This document shows positions 1 to 6,751 of a stretch of 13,006 bases of DNA, one piece after another. The notes below the pieces were generated by a model. That model was not told the origin of the DNA, did not search any database, and saw only the letters and a program-made list of their open reading frames with translations. The DNA is from JBBTXJ01 sp038061815. GTDB lineage: Bacteria > Patescibacteriota > Patescibacteriia > Magasanikbacterales > JBBTXJ01. The position numbers and the translations under genes were made by a program. Location: positions 1 to 13,006 of the forward strand of contig JBBTYK010000029.1 in NCBI GenBank assembly GCA_038061815.1. Reading direction: 5' to 3'. Within the stretch, counting starts at the first letter, position 1. Every line of letters begins with the position of its first letter.

Positions 1-21
1 GACGAGTTTGTTTTCGGGCAT
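1..21 (-). CDS. possible 5' end of a leftward gene (partial)
   Basis: An ATG on the minus strand at 21-19 opens a frame reading MPENKLV up to the window edge without a stop. It lies 43 bases downstream of the penicillin-binding protein stop on the same strand, so it could be the next gene of that unit. No Shine-Dalgarno is visible, which is usual for this window. Seven codons are too few to identify a product or to prove coding. Confidence 0.3.
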
Positions 22-63
22 GAGGATAGCTTATCACGGGGATGGTGGGACTGTCGCTGCCCA

Positions 64-2922
64 CTATTCGCGCACCACGATTCGGTTTTCCGCCCCGCTC
101 ACGGTTCCCCCATCTTTGAGCACGAGCTTTGGTTCCAGCACGTAGGTTCCGGGCACAGGGATTTTGTTCCACGGGATTTCAACGGTTTCGCCGATGGCGC
201 TCGTTTCGCCGATGAGCGTGCGCGCTTCGTCGCCATCCTTGCGCACAAACATTTTCACCGACTGAATGCTCGCCGCTTTGAATGGCCGCAGTTGCAAGGT
301 GAGCGGGAACAGCGAGACAAACAGCGTGTTGTCCGGTTTCGGCGACACCCACGAAACGTTCGGCGGTTCCGGCAGCGCGTCAAGCGTGAACGGCACTTCA
401 ACCGCGGTGACGTTGCTTACGTCGTCGTATGCTTTTACGATGAGTTTGTGCGGCCCGTTTTCCAGCTCGCGATTTTCAGAGCGCAATCCGAATGGATAAT
501 CCGACACCGTTCCGATGAGTTTGTCGTCCACGAGATACACCACTTTCGCAACGCCGCGCGGCGCCGAGACGTCAACGGATGCCTCAATGACGTGTTCACG
601 CAAAGTGGCGCCGGATTGCGGCGCGAGCACCGTGAGCGACGGCCGCAATTCTTTCTTGTGCACGTCATCGTATTCGGTGGGCGGGTCGCCGAGCACCATC
701 TGTGTTTCCTCGCCTTTTTCTTTCATTTCTTTTTGCTTTTTTTCAAGCCACGCCTGCACGCCGATTTCCCATGCCGCATACTGCGGGTCGGAAGACGGAT
801 TTGACGGCGCCGGACCGTCGGGGTCGTTTTTATTCACGTAGTGCAGAATGCTGTGCGCTTGGAGATATATGACCTCTTGCGCGAATTCTTCGGGCGTATC
901 CTCCGTTGCCAGCTTGCCCGACACGCGGTCAATTTTTACCGGCACACCGCCTTGGTCGGTGCCGTTCAACACGGGTTTGCGCGCTTTGATTGCGGGAGCG
1001 GGCGGGAACTGTTCAACCGGTTTTCCTTCAAGCGCGCGCTTCATGAACGCGTTCCAAATCGGCGCCGCGCCGGCCGTGCCACCGACGCCGGGCTTCATGA
1101 CTTTATTATCGTTGTTGCCGACCCAGACGCCCGCGGCAAGCGAGGGCGTGTATCCAAGCGTCCATCCGTCTTTATAATCATTGGTCGTGCCGGTTTTTGC
1201 CGCCACCGGACGGCCGGGCAGCGTCAGCGGTCCGCCGGCGCCAAATACATACGAGCGCGCGGCATCATCGGTTAAGATGCTGGTGAGGATTGCCGCGGAT
1301 TCCGGCCCCACAACCTCCAGCGGCTGCGGATAGGTGTAGCGCCAGAGCGTCTCGCCGCCAGTTCCTTTCTCCTCAAGAATACTCACGTGCGGGAGATATG
1401 TTCCGCCGCGCGCCAGGCCAGCGTACGCGTTCACATGCTCCAGCAATTTTACCTCTGCGCCGCCGAGCACGAGCGCAAGACCGTAGTTTTCAGGATTCGT
1501 GAACGTAGTGTACCCAAGGCGCTGTCCAAGCGTGATAACCGCGTCCGCGCCGGCGAGATACAGCATTTTGACCGCTGGAATGTTGAGCGACCCCTGGAGC
1601 GCCCTTCGCACCGTCACCGGCCCGTGTTCCTTGCCGTCGTAGTTGTGCGGTATATACGGTTTCCCGCCGGCCGCGAAATTCGTAACGGTGTCGTATAAAA
1701 TAGTGTTCGGCGTGTAGCCTTTTTGGAATCCTGCAAGATACACGAACGGTTTGAACGACGACCCGGGCTGGCGCGGGCGCGTGGCGACGTTCACCTTGCC
1801 GTCAATATCATCATTAAAAAAATCGCGGGAGCCCACCATCGCGAGCACCTCGCCGGTTTTCGGGTCAATCGCCACGAGCGCCGCGTTGGACGCATTGTTG
1901 TTTTTTGCATTATACTCGCCGCCTTTTTGTACCTCTTCCTCCGCGATTTTCTGAAGGTCGTAGTCAAGCGAGGTAATCACGGTGAGCCCGCCGGTTTCCA
2001 CCGCCTTTTCGCCGAACTGCTCGGTGAGCAACTCTTTAACGTAAAAGACGAAATGCGGCGCCGTGATGTTGGTGATGCGCTCTTTAATTTCCAGCGGCTC
2101 GGCTTTTGCCGTCTCCGCCTGCTGTTCGGTGATATACCCCAACTCCGCCATGGCATCCAACGTGTAATTGCGCCGCATGCGAAGCGCCTCATGGTCATTG
2201 AGATAGCGCGTGGGCGCGCGGGGAAGCGCTGCAAGCGTGGCCGCTTCGGCGAGCGTTATGTCGTGGACGGTTTTGCCGAAGTATGCCTGGCCCGCAGCTT
2301 CAATGCCATAGTTGGATGACCCATACGCGATTTCATTGAAATAGAGCTTGAGGATTTGGTTTTTGGTGTACTTTTTTTCTATTTTCGTGGCTAGAATGGC
2401 TTCCTTGAGCTTGCGAACTAGCGTTCGCTCATTGCCGACGATGGCGTTTTTGACGAGCTGCTGCGTGATGGTTGATGCCCCGCCCGAACCCTCTCTGCGG
2501 CCAAGCAGATTTGAGAGCGCCGCGCGGAATACGCTTGCCCACCGCACGCCCTTGTGTTCAAAAAATTTACGGTCCTCAACCGCGATGGTTGCGTACACGG
2601 CGTATGTCGGCACTTCTTCCAGCTCAACGACGGTGCGTTTTTGGTCGCTGAAAATTTCGTACAGCAAATGTTTGCCGGTACGGTCGTAGATTTTGGTGCT
2701 CTGCGCGATGATGCGGTCCGTGAGTCTGTCCGGGTCAGGGAGATTTCTGCTCACAACCGCAACGGTAATCGCGCCGACAAGCGCTGCGCCGATACCGCCG
2801 AGCGCCAGTATTGCAAAAAGCCAACGCAGGATACGTTTTGGTTTGAGCTTCGGCCCGTATTCGGTCACCTGTTTTGCTCGGTGGGCCGCGGTGGTTACCA
2901 ATTTGCGCGGGTGTTGTAACAT
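64..2922 (-). CDS. class A penicillin-binding protein (PBP1A-like) with C-terminal Ig-like domains
   Basis: Bifunctional peptidoglycan synthase: the glycosyltransferase polymerises lipid II and the transpeptidase cross-links stem peptides on the outer face of the membrane. From ATG 2922 it has 952 residues: a basic N-terminus, one membrane anchor (about 31-57), a GT51 domain with EDRKFFEHKG (116-125, catalytic Glu116) and GGASTITQQLVKN (148-160), then the transpeptidase with SSFK (nucleophile Ser388), SLN (445-447) and KTGTT (576-580). All catalytic motifs are intact. After about residue 640 there is a linker followed by two beta-rich Ig-like segments (roughly 760-850 and 860-952), making it longer than a minimal PBP1A. 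An open frame extends further upstream to 3207, but that would cross the divergent 3D gene. ATG 2922 follows a weak GGAAAG and immediately precedes the basic cytoplasmic tail, so it is the preferred start. It lies divergent from a cell-wall 3D protein. Confidence 0.95.
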   Translation of the reverse strand: MLQHPRKLVTTAAHRAKQVTEYGPKLKPKRILRWLFAILALGGIGAALVGAITVAVVSRNLPDPDRLTDRIIAQSTKIYDRTGKHLLYEIFSDQKRTVVELEEVPTYAVYATIAVEDRKFFEHKGVRWASVFRAALSNLLGRREGSGGASTITQQLVKNAIVGNERTLVRKLKEAILATKIEKKYTKNQILKLYFNEIAYGSSNYGIEAAGQAYFGKTVHDITLAEAATLAALPRAPTRYLNDHEALRMRRNYTLDAMAELGYITEQQAETAKAEPLEIKERITNITAPHFVFYVKELLTEQFGEKAVETGGLTVITSLDYDLQKIAEEEVQKGGEYNAKNNNASNAALVAIDPKTGEVLAMVGSRDFFNDDIDGKVNVATRPRQPGSSFKPFVYLAGFQKGYTPNTILYDTVTNFAAGGKPYIPHNYDGKEHGPVTVRRALQGSLNIPAVKMLYLAGADAVITLGQRLGYTTFTNPENYGLALVLGGAEVKLLEHVNAYAGLARGGTYLPHVSILEEKGTGGETLWRYTYPQPLEVVGPESAAILTSILTDDAARSYVFGAGGPLTLPGRPVAAKTGTTNDYKDGWTLGYTPSLAAGVWVGNNDNKVMKPGVGGTAGAAPIWNAFMKRALEGKPVEQFPPAPAIKARKPVLNGTDQGGVPVKIDRVSGKLATEDTPEEFAQEVIYLQAHSILHYVNKNDPDGPAPSNPSSDPQYAAWEIGVQAWLEKKQKEMKEKGEETQMVLGDPPTEYDDVHKKELRPSLTVLAPQSGATLREHVIEASVDVSAPRGVAKVVYLVDDKLIGTVSDYPFGLRSENRELENGPHKLIVKAYDDVSNVTAVEVPFTLDALPEPPNVSWVSPKPDNTLFVSLFPLTLQLRPFKAASIQSVKMFVRKDGDEARTLIGETSAIGETVEIPWNKIPVPGTYVLEPKLVLKDGGTVSGAENRIVVRE

Positions 2923-2946
2923 AGACTTTCCATCATCATACACCTG

Positions 2947-2975
2947 TTGACAAAAACGTTGAAGTATGATAAGAT
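2947..2975 (+). promoter_or_regulatory. sigma70-type promoter for the 3D-domain gene
   Basis: A perfect -35 TTGACA (2947-2952), a 17-base spacer and the -10 TAAGAT (2970-2975) predict a start near 2982, about 35 bases before the ATG at 3017. It lies within the divergent intergenic region shared with the penicillin-binding protein gene. Confidence 0.7.
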
Positions 2976-2988
2976 AAACGCCGTCAGT

Positions 2989-3014
2989 TCTAGGTACACA
3001 ACCTAGACTTTTTT
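2989..3014 (+). terminator. terminator-like hairpin in the 5' leader (possible attenuator)
   Basis: TCTAGGT (2989-2995) and ACCTAGA (3001-3007) form a perfect 7-bp stem with loop ACACA. A C and a run of six T (3009-3014) follow. It sits between the predicted start site and the ATG at 3017, so it could terminate transcripts early or block the start codon. The stem is short and only 3 of 7 pairs are GC, so it would be a weak terminator. It is also a palindrome and could instead be an operator. Confidence 0.45.
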
Positions 3015-3016
3015 GT

Positions 3017-3493
3017 ATGAATATAGCCAATAAATACACAATTAAGCCTGTCCCGTGGAGCATGAAACTGCTCGGCGCCCTTATTATGACGATAGCGCTT
3101 TTGGTGCATTCGTACCATCCACAGGTGGTGAACGCCAAGACCGGCGAACCAATCATACAGGTGGTGCGCATAGCGCTTCCGATTGCGCCTGATCGCGCGC
3201 CACGCAAGACCGTTACCGTGCTTGCAACGGCCTATAATTCGGTGCCGTGGCAAACGGACAACACGCCATTTATTACTGCTTCTGGAACGCGCACACGCCA
3301 CGGGGTGGTTGCGGCAAACTTTTTGCCGATCGGCGCGCATGTGCGTTTCCCGGAAGTGTATGGCGATACGGTATTCACGATTGAGGATCGCATGAACAAA
3401 AAGTATTATCGAGGACGCGTGGATATTTGGATGGAAGACGTGCCTGATGCAAGAATCTTCGGCGCGAAACGGCTCACGATGGAAGTGTTCTAA
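3017..3493 (+). CDS. membrane-anchored 3D-domain protein (probable cell-wall hydrolase)
   Basis: 158 residues: a short cytoplasmic start, one hydrophobic anchor (about 16-32), then a C-terminal 3D domain (about 67-158) resembling those of YuiC and Rpf/MltA-related lytic enzymes, thought to cleave peptidoglycan glycan strands. Visible landmarks are ATAYN (70-74), ITASG (86-90), VVAANFLPIG (97-106), EDRM (123-126) and VDIW (135-138). Two of the three name-giving aspartates are present (Asp124, Asp136). The first is replaced by Asn101, as I recall being common in the VAANFLP-type members from patescibacteria. No Shine-Dalgarno precedes the ATG. The gene is divergent from a peptidoglycan synthase, which fits a cell-wall role. 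The exact reaction is inferred from the family. Confidence 0.85.
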   Translation: MNIANKYTIKPVPWSMKLLGALIMTIALLVHSYHPQVVNAKTGEPIIQVVRIALPIAPDRAPRKTVTVLATAYNSVPWQTDNTPFITASGTRTRHGVVAANFLPIGAHVRFPEVYGDTVFTIEDRMNKKYYRGRVDIWMEDVPDARIFGAKRLTMEVF

Positions 3494-3497
3494 CGGT

Positions 3498-3535
3498 AAA
3501 ACAAAAACCCCGCCGCAGGGCGGGATTTTTGTTTT
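3498..3535. terminator. bidirectional Rho-independent terminator
   Basis: CCCGCC (3509-3514) pairs with GGCGGG (3519-3524) around a 4-base loop. The stem is flanked by A-rich sequence on the left and T-rich sequence on the right, which extend the pairing after one mismatch. It ends the 3D gene on the plus strand and the tRNA-Cys transcript on the minus strand, which converge here. Confidence 0.85.
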
Positions 3536-3536
3536 G

Positions 3537-3610
3537 AGGCCACGGCCGGATTTGAACCGGCGCATAGCGGTTTTGCAGACCGCCGCGTTAACCAACTTCG
3601 CCACGTGGCC
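3537..3610 (-). tRNA. tRNA-Cys(GCA)
   Basis: A 74-base cloverleaf on the minus strand. The acceptor stem GGCCACG/CGTGGCC, a 3-bp D stem, the anticodon stem GCGGT/ACCGC with loop CTGCAAA (anticodon GCA), a 5-base variable loop and the T arm GCCGG-TTCAAAT-CCGGC all pair perfectly. The discriminator base is U73, a known cysteine identity element. The 3' CCA is not encoded (TCA follows), so it must be added after transcription. A terminator follows directly and a promoter lies just upstream, so it is transcribed alone. Confidence 0.96.
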
Positions 3611-3619
3611 ACGGCTCGT

Positions 3620-3648
3620 AGTGTAGTTGAAAAAAACGTTTTTGTCAA
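3620..3648 (-). promoter_or_regulatory. promoter of tRNA-Cys
   Basis: On the minus strand, TTGACA (3648-3643), a 17-base spacer and TACACT (3625-3620) predict a start about 3-4 bases before the mature tRNA 5' end at 3610. The -35 box overlaps the stop codon (3647-3645) of the upstream GspE-like gene. Confidence 0.7.
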
Positions 3649-4757
3649 TCGTTCAAGAGACCGAGTATTTTCGTGAGCGGCACCGGAGTGGTGTAGGCGC
3701 GCCGCACGAGGTCGCCGACCATAGTTTGCATGCCGCGGACGCGGAGGACGCCTGCGAGGTCAGGAACGGCAAGGTCATCCGGCAGCAGGTCTGGCGTACA
3801 CAGTTCTACCGCGCCAAGCGCTGGCCCGTCGCCGCGGAAATTGCACACCATGCACCCGGGCGCATGCGCGCTTTTGAGGCCGCGCAGGAGCGCCGGGTCA
3901 GTGTCGCGCGCGAATCGCTCCGCCACATCAGGATGCACCGGCATAGGGATGGCGCACGAAGAGCACGCGGTGGGGAATGGCGCGTGTACAACGGTCAGCT
4001 GGAAGAGCGGCCTCCACAAAAAGGACGGCGTGTGTTCGTGGAGCGTGCGAACGAGTGATGGGGTGTCATGTCCGGGCATGCCGAGAATGATGACGCTTCC
4101 GGCGGCGGCAGCCTGCGTGATTGCGTTCCACGCCGCTTTATTTGAGGCGAGGTCATCGGAAAGCGCGGTGAGGACAAACGCCGGCAGACGATGCAAGATA
4201 TTTTGGAGCGCCTCAAGCGGTTCGGCGCCGAGCGCCGCAGCAACCTGAACCTGATGCGCCGCCGCGTATTCTTTCAACAATTCTTCAAGCGCATGGAGTA
4301 CGGTGATAGTGCTCCCGAGCGTGGGCCCGGAGACGCCCACGAGACCGCTCCGCGTATCAAGCGCGCTCGCCACCTTCTCGCGTTGTTCCGGCGTAAAGAG
4401 CGTGTCAGGGTCGCCAAGGTCAGGGTCAATGTAACTCAAGGTCACGATTTCACCCGTCTCGGTGCCGGTGATGCGCACGAGCGCAACGTGTCGCACCTCC
4501 GAAATCATCTCGTCAAAAAATCCTTCCTGTGTCGCGCCGGCCGCACCGCGCGGAAGACCCAATTTTTTCAACAACAATTCGGCGAGCGCGTGGCCGAGGA
4601 GCGGCGGGAGGTCAAGCGCAAGCGGCGGGGCGTCGCCCTTATCTATCGTGATGTGGGTGCGGTCATCGTCAACCACCATTTTTACGTCAGCATGGAGACT
4701 GTTTTGCTGCTGGTGCTCGAGGAGCGCCGCGAGGAGGTGTTCGGCAGAGGAGGCCAT
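3645..4757 (-). CDS. degenerate GspE/PilB-type secretion ATPase homologue (probable pseudo-ATPase)
   Basis: 370 residues from ATG 4757. The whole chain follows the layout of type II secretion/type IV pilus ATPases: an N2-like segment (HADVKMVV, 22-29), QEGFFDEMI (77-85), TGEIVTLSYID (101-111), SGLVGVSGP (137-145), the zinc tetracysteine CSSC (265-268) and CMVC (302-305), and a C-terminal RGMQTMVGDLVRR (341-353) like the family's GM.TM..DGL. The catalytic motifs are missing. Where the family has GPTGSGKT there is GPTLGSTI (144-151) with no lysine, the Asp-box/Walker B region reads HRLPAFVLTALSDDL, and the His-box reads GMPGHDT. It is therefore unlikely to hydrolyse ATP, but the frame is intact and the zinc site conserved, suggesting a structural or regulatory partner of an active ATPase encoded elsewhere. 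A TTG-initiated form (4784) is possible, but the promoter -10 lies inside that extension. Confidence 0.85.
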   Translation of the reverse strand: MASSAEHLLAALLEHQQQNSLHADVKMVVDDDRTHITIDKGDAPPLALDLPPLLGHALAELLLKKLGLPRGAAGATQEGFFDEMISEVRHVALVRITGTETGEIVTLSYIDPDLGDPDTLFTPEQREKVASALDTRSGLVGVSGPTLGSTITVLHALEELLKEYAAAHQVQVAAALGAEPLEALQNILHRLPAFVLTALSDDLASNKAAWNAITQAAAAGSVIILGMPGHDTPSLVRTLHEHTPSFLWRPLFQLTVVHAPFPTACSSCAIPMPVHPDVAERFARDTDPALLRGLKSAHAPGCMVCNFRGDGPALGAVELCTPDLLPDDLAVPDLAGVLRVRGMQTMVGDLVRRAYTTPVPLTKILGLLND

Positions 4758-4774
4758 ATAAGAATAGTGAGAAT

Positions 4775-4803
4775 AGTATAACAAGGTTCTGCTTTCTTGA
4801 CGA
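4775..4803 (-). promoter_or_regulatory. promoter of the GspE-like gene
   Basis: On the minus strand, TCGTCA (4803-4798, 4 of 6 consensus), a 17-base spacer and TATACT (4780-4775, 5 of 6) predict a start about 11 bases before ATG 4757, leaving almost no leader and no Shine-Dalgarno. Its -35 box overlaps that of the divergent rpsF promoter. Confidence 0.55.
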
Positions 4804-4825
4804 TTTTTAGGGCGCGTGGTACGAT
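4797..4825 (+). promoter_or_regulatory. promoter of the rpsF-ssb-rpsR-efp operon
   Basis: TTGACG (4797-4802, 5 of 6), a 17-base spacer and TACGAT (4820-4825, 4 of 6) predict a start near 4832, about 9 bases before the rpsF ATG at 4841. The transcript would be nearly leaderless. There is no room for the S6:S18-binding leader structure known from many bacterial rpsF operons. Confidence 0.6.
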
Positions 4826-4840
4826 TGTTGCACTTACAGT

Positions 4841-5371
4841 ATGTACGAAATTTTTTGTATGGTTTCCGGAGACCTCACGCAAGATGAGGCAAGCCGGACC
4901 ATTGACGAGATAAAACAAAAAGTAACCGCCGCAGGCGGTTCTGTTGATGATGCCATCGCATTGGGCAAACAGCGGCTCGCCTATCCCATTCGTCACACGC
5001 GATTCGGCTATTACTATGCGTTGTACGTGACGATGGGGGCCGCTGAAACGACCGCGCTCCGCCGTGAGCTTGAACGGCATGCCAGCCTGTTGCGCACGTT
5101 CGTGCGGCGGTTTGATGTGGCAGTCAACAAAAAAGCGCGCGCTGAAGATTTGGTGTTTAAGCGAGCGCCGATGGCGGAGGCAGTTACGGCGGCCGCTCGC
5201 CCCGAGCGCCACGTTCCGGCCGCCGCGCCATTTGAGGAACAAAAGTCAATTCCGACAGAGCCGTTGGTTCAGAAAGAGCCGGCAATGGCGGGCGCCGTGA
5301 GCGCCGAAGAGATTGATAAGAAGCTTGACGAGCTGCTTGAATCAGACCTGCTTCCCAGTGAGAATGCGTAA
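4841..5371 (+). CDS. rpsF: 30S ribosomal protein bS6 with C-terminal extension
   Basis: bS6 binds the central domain of 16S rRNA together with bS18. The N-terminal 100 residues show the family pattern: MYEIFCMVSGDLT, a central KQRLAYPIRHTRFGYYYALYV (about 43-63) and RELERHASLLRTFVRRFDVAVNK. At 176 residues it is longer than common bS6 proteins (about 95-135) because of an Ala/Pro/Glu-rich tail (105-176) that ends in an acidic helix-like EEIDKKLDELLESD. It is the first gene of the rpsF-ssb-rpsR-efp unit. It has no Shine-Dalgarno and a very short predicted leader. The ATG at 4841 is the only sensible start. Confidence 0.95.
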   Translation: MYEIFCMVSGDLTQDEASRTIDEIKQKVTAAGGSVDDAIALGKQRLAYPIRHTRFGYYYALYVTMGAAETTALRRELERHASLLRTFVRRFDVAVNKKARAEDLVFKRAPMAEAVTAAARPERHVPAAAPFEEQKSIPTEPLVQKEPAMAGAVSAEEIDKKLDELLESDLLPSENA

Positions 5372-5393
5372 CATTATTTAAGCGCATCATACT

Positions 5394-5894
5394 ATGATGA
5401 GTCTCAACCGCGCACAACTCATTGGTAATCTCACGCGCGATCCGGAACTCCGGAACACGCAACAGGGGACGTCCGTATGTTCGTTTGGTCTTGCCACCAA
5501 CCGCGTGTACACCGATGCGCAGGGGCAAAAGCAAGAGCAGACCGAGTTTCACAATATTGTGGCATGGGCGAAGCTCGCCGAGATTTGCGGGCAGTATCTT
5601 GCCAAGGGTCGGCGCGTGTTTGTTGAAGGACGCCTCCAGACGCGCGAGTGGACGGGGCAGGACGGGGTGAAGCGGCGTTCCACTGAAATTGTTGCCGAAG
5701 ATATGATTATGCTTGACCGCGCGCCGGGCGGTTCATCGGCTGGCGGCGGCGCAGGAGTTGCTCCGCGGCAGGCTCCGACAGCCGGAGCGCCCACAGACGC
5801 GGCGCCCGACGCATTGCCCACCATTACCTACGATTCCCCCACCACGCCGGGCGTCACCGAGGAGGAAGTAAAAGTTGAAGATATTCCGTTCTAA
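5394..5894 (+). CDS. ssb: single-stranded DNA-binding protein
   Basis: Coats single-stranded DNA during replication, repair and RecA-mediated recombination, and recruits partners through its acidic C-terminal tip. It has 166 residues: an OB fold (about 1-112, beginning MMSLNRAQLIGNLTRDPELR, with EFHNIVAWAKLAEICGQYL and VFVEGRLQTREW), a Gly/Ala/Pro-rich flexible linker (about 113-155), and the tip VEDIPF (161-166), which matches the family DDxIPF-type ending. It lies 22 bases after rpsF and 4 bases before the preferred rpsR start, the classic order. Two consecutive ATGs (5394, 5397) are available. No Shine-Dalgarno is present and the start codons sit in a small inverted repeat. Confidence 0.95.
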   Translation: MMSLNRAQLIGNLTRDPELRNTQQGTSVCSFGLATNRVYTDAQGQKQEQTEFHNIVAWAKLAEICGQYLAKGRRVFVEGRLQTREWTGQDGVKRRSTEIVAEDMIMLDRAPGGSSAGGGAGVAPRQAPTAGAPTDAAPDALPTITYDSPTTPGVTEEEVKVEDIPF

Positions 5895-5898
5895 ACGT

Positions 5899-6123
5899 AT
5901 GCCAGCACCGAAAAAAGAACAACCAAAAGCGTGTTACTTCTGCGTACAGAATCGTCGCGCGCCTGAATATACCGAAGCGGGGCTTTTGCGCCGGTTCGTT
6001 TCGTCATACATGAAAATTGCGCCGCGCCGCCGTTCTGGACTCTGCGCCAAACATCAACGCAAGGTGGCAAACGCCATTAAACGCGCTCGTGTGGCGGGAC
6101 TCATGCCGTTCGTGTCACGGTAA
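5899..6123 (+). CDS. rpsR: 30S ribosomal protein bS18, zinc-binding (C+) form
   Basis: bS18 pairs with bS6 on the 30S platform. From ATG 5899 it has 74 residues, a usual length. The core LLRRFVSSYMKIAPRRRSG followed by LCAKHQRKVANAIKRAR is unmistakable. Cys12, Cys15, Cys49 and His52 (CYFC...CAKH) make a possible zinc site, the C+ version that many bacteria have lost. A longer frame begins at TTG 5875 inside ssb, but the ATG 4 bases after the ssb stop gives a standard N-terminus and is preferred. No clear Shine-Dalgarno is seen, so translation is probably coupled to ssb. The gene after it is efp, with only 3 bases between, not rplI. Confidence 0.95.
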   Translation: MPAPKKEQPKACYFCVQNRRAPEYTEAGLLRRFVSSYMKIAPRRRSGLCAKHQRKVANAIKRARVAGLMPFVSR

Positions 6124-6126
6124 GCT

Positions 6127-6690
6127 ATGGGTTCGTATAATGATATTGCAAAAAGCGTCGTTGTCCGCATTAAAAACGACCCGCACGTCGTTGTTTTTTT
6201 TCAACCGGTGAAACCGGGGAAGGGCGTGGCGTTTGTGCGCACGCGTTTGAAGAATTTGGTAAGCGGCAGCGTGATTGAACAGACGTTTAAGGCCAATGAC
6301 CCGGTTGATATCGTGAGCGTGGAACGCCAGACTTTGCAGTATTTGTATACCACCGATACCGAGTTTGTGTTCATGCGCACGGATACGTATGAGCAAGTAT
6401 CGCTTGCGCGCGACACGGCGGCCGAGAGCATGCAGTGGATTAAAGAAGGGCAGGAGGTTATCGGGGTATTTTTTGAGGAGCGCCTCATCACGATTGATGT
6501 GCCAAAAAAAGTGGTGCTCACGGTGACTGATACTGAAATGGCCGTGCGCGGCGACACCTCGGGCGCGCCCATGAAAGACGCGGCGCTGGAAAATGGCACG
6601 CACATCAATGTGCCTCTGTTTGTTGAACAGGGAGACAAAATAGCTATCAACACCGAGACGGGGGCGTATTCGGAGCGGGCGAATGAGTGA
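6127..6690 (+). CDS. efp: translation elongation factor P
   Basis: EF-P enters the ribosomal E site and rescues ribosomes stalled on proline stretches. The 187 residues cover all three family domains: the N-terminal KOW-like domain with the loop PVKPGKG (27-33), a middle segment with LVSGSVIEQTFKANDPVDIV and QYLYTTDTEFVFMRTDTYEQ, and the C-terminal OB domain with MKDAALENGTHINVPLFVE and a final GDKIAINTETGAYSER. The tip residue that receives modification in other bacteria is a lysine here (Lys32). No modifying enzyme gene is in the window. It follows rpsR by 3 bases and is the last gene of the operon. A new promoter begins 21 bases after its stop. I see no hairpin terminator between, so read-through into the next unit is possible. 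Confidence 0.95.
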   Translation: MGSYNDIAKSVVVRIKNDPHVVVFFQPVKPGKGVAFVRTRLKNLVSGSVIEQTFKANDPVDIVSVERQTLQYLYTTDTEFVFMRTDTYEQVSLARDTAAESMQWIKEGQEVIGVFFEERLITIDVPKKVVLTVTDTEMAVRGDTSGAPMKDAALENGTHINVPLFVEQGDKIAINTETGAYSERANE

Positions 6691-6710
6691 TTGAGATTGA
6701 CGTAAGCACA

Positions 6711-6739
6711 TTGACAAGCGCGCGCGAGTGCGCTATATT
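6711..6739 (+). promoter_or_regulatory. near-consensus sigma70-type promoter for the two-gene unknown unit
   Basis: A perfect TTGACA (6711-6716), a 17-base spacer and TATATT (6734-6739, 5 of 6) predict a start near 6746, about 32 bases before the GTG at 6778. It is among the strongest-looking promoters in the window. Confidence 0.75.
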
Positions 6740-6751
6740 TTTTTCATCACC

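Noticed and set aside
22..63. Terminator after the penicillin-binding protein gene
   Set aside because: GTGGG/CCCAC can form a 5-bp stem, but the loop is large and no T run follows on the minus strand.
2923..3016. Promoter for the penicillin-binding protein gene
   Set aside because: Minus-strand candidates such as TTGTGT with TATCTT have poor spacing or matches, so none is convincing enough to list.
2923..3207. N-terminal extension of the penicillin-binding protein frame by 95 codons
   Set aside because: It would overlap the divergent 3D gene and its promoter, and the extra residues precede rather than include the basic tail and membrane anchor expected at the N-terminus.
2990..3604. 204-codon minus-strand frame covering the 3D gene and tRNA-Cys
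   Set aside because: It reads through a bidirectional terminator and a tRNA gene antisense to a clear 3D-domain gene, and its translation looks like a compositional shadow.
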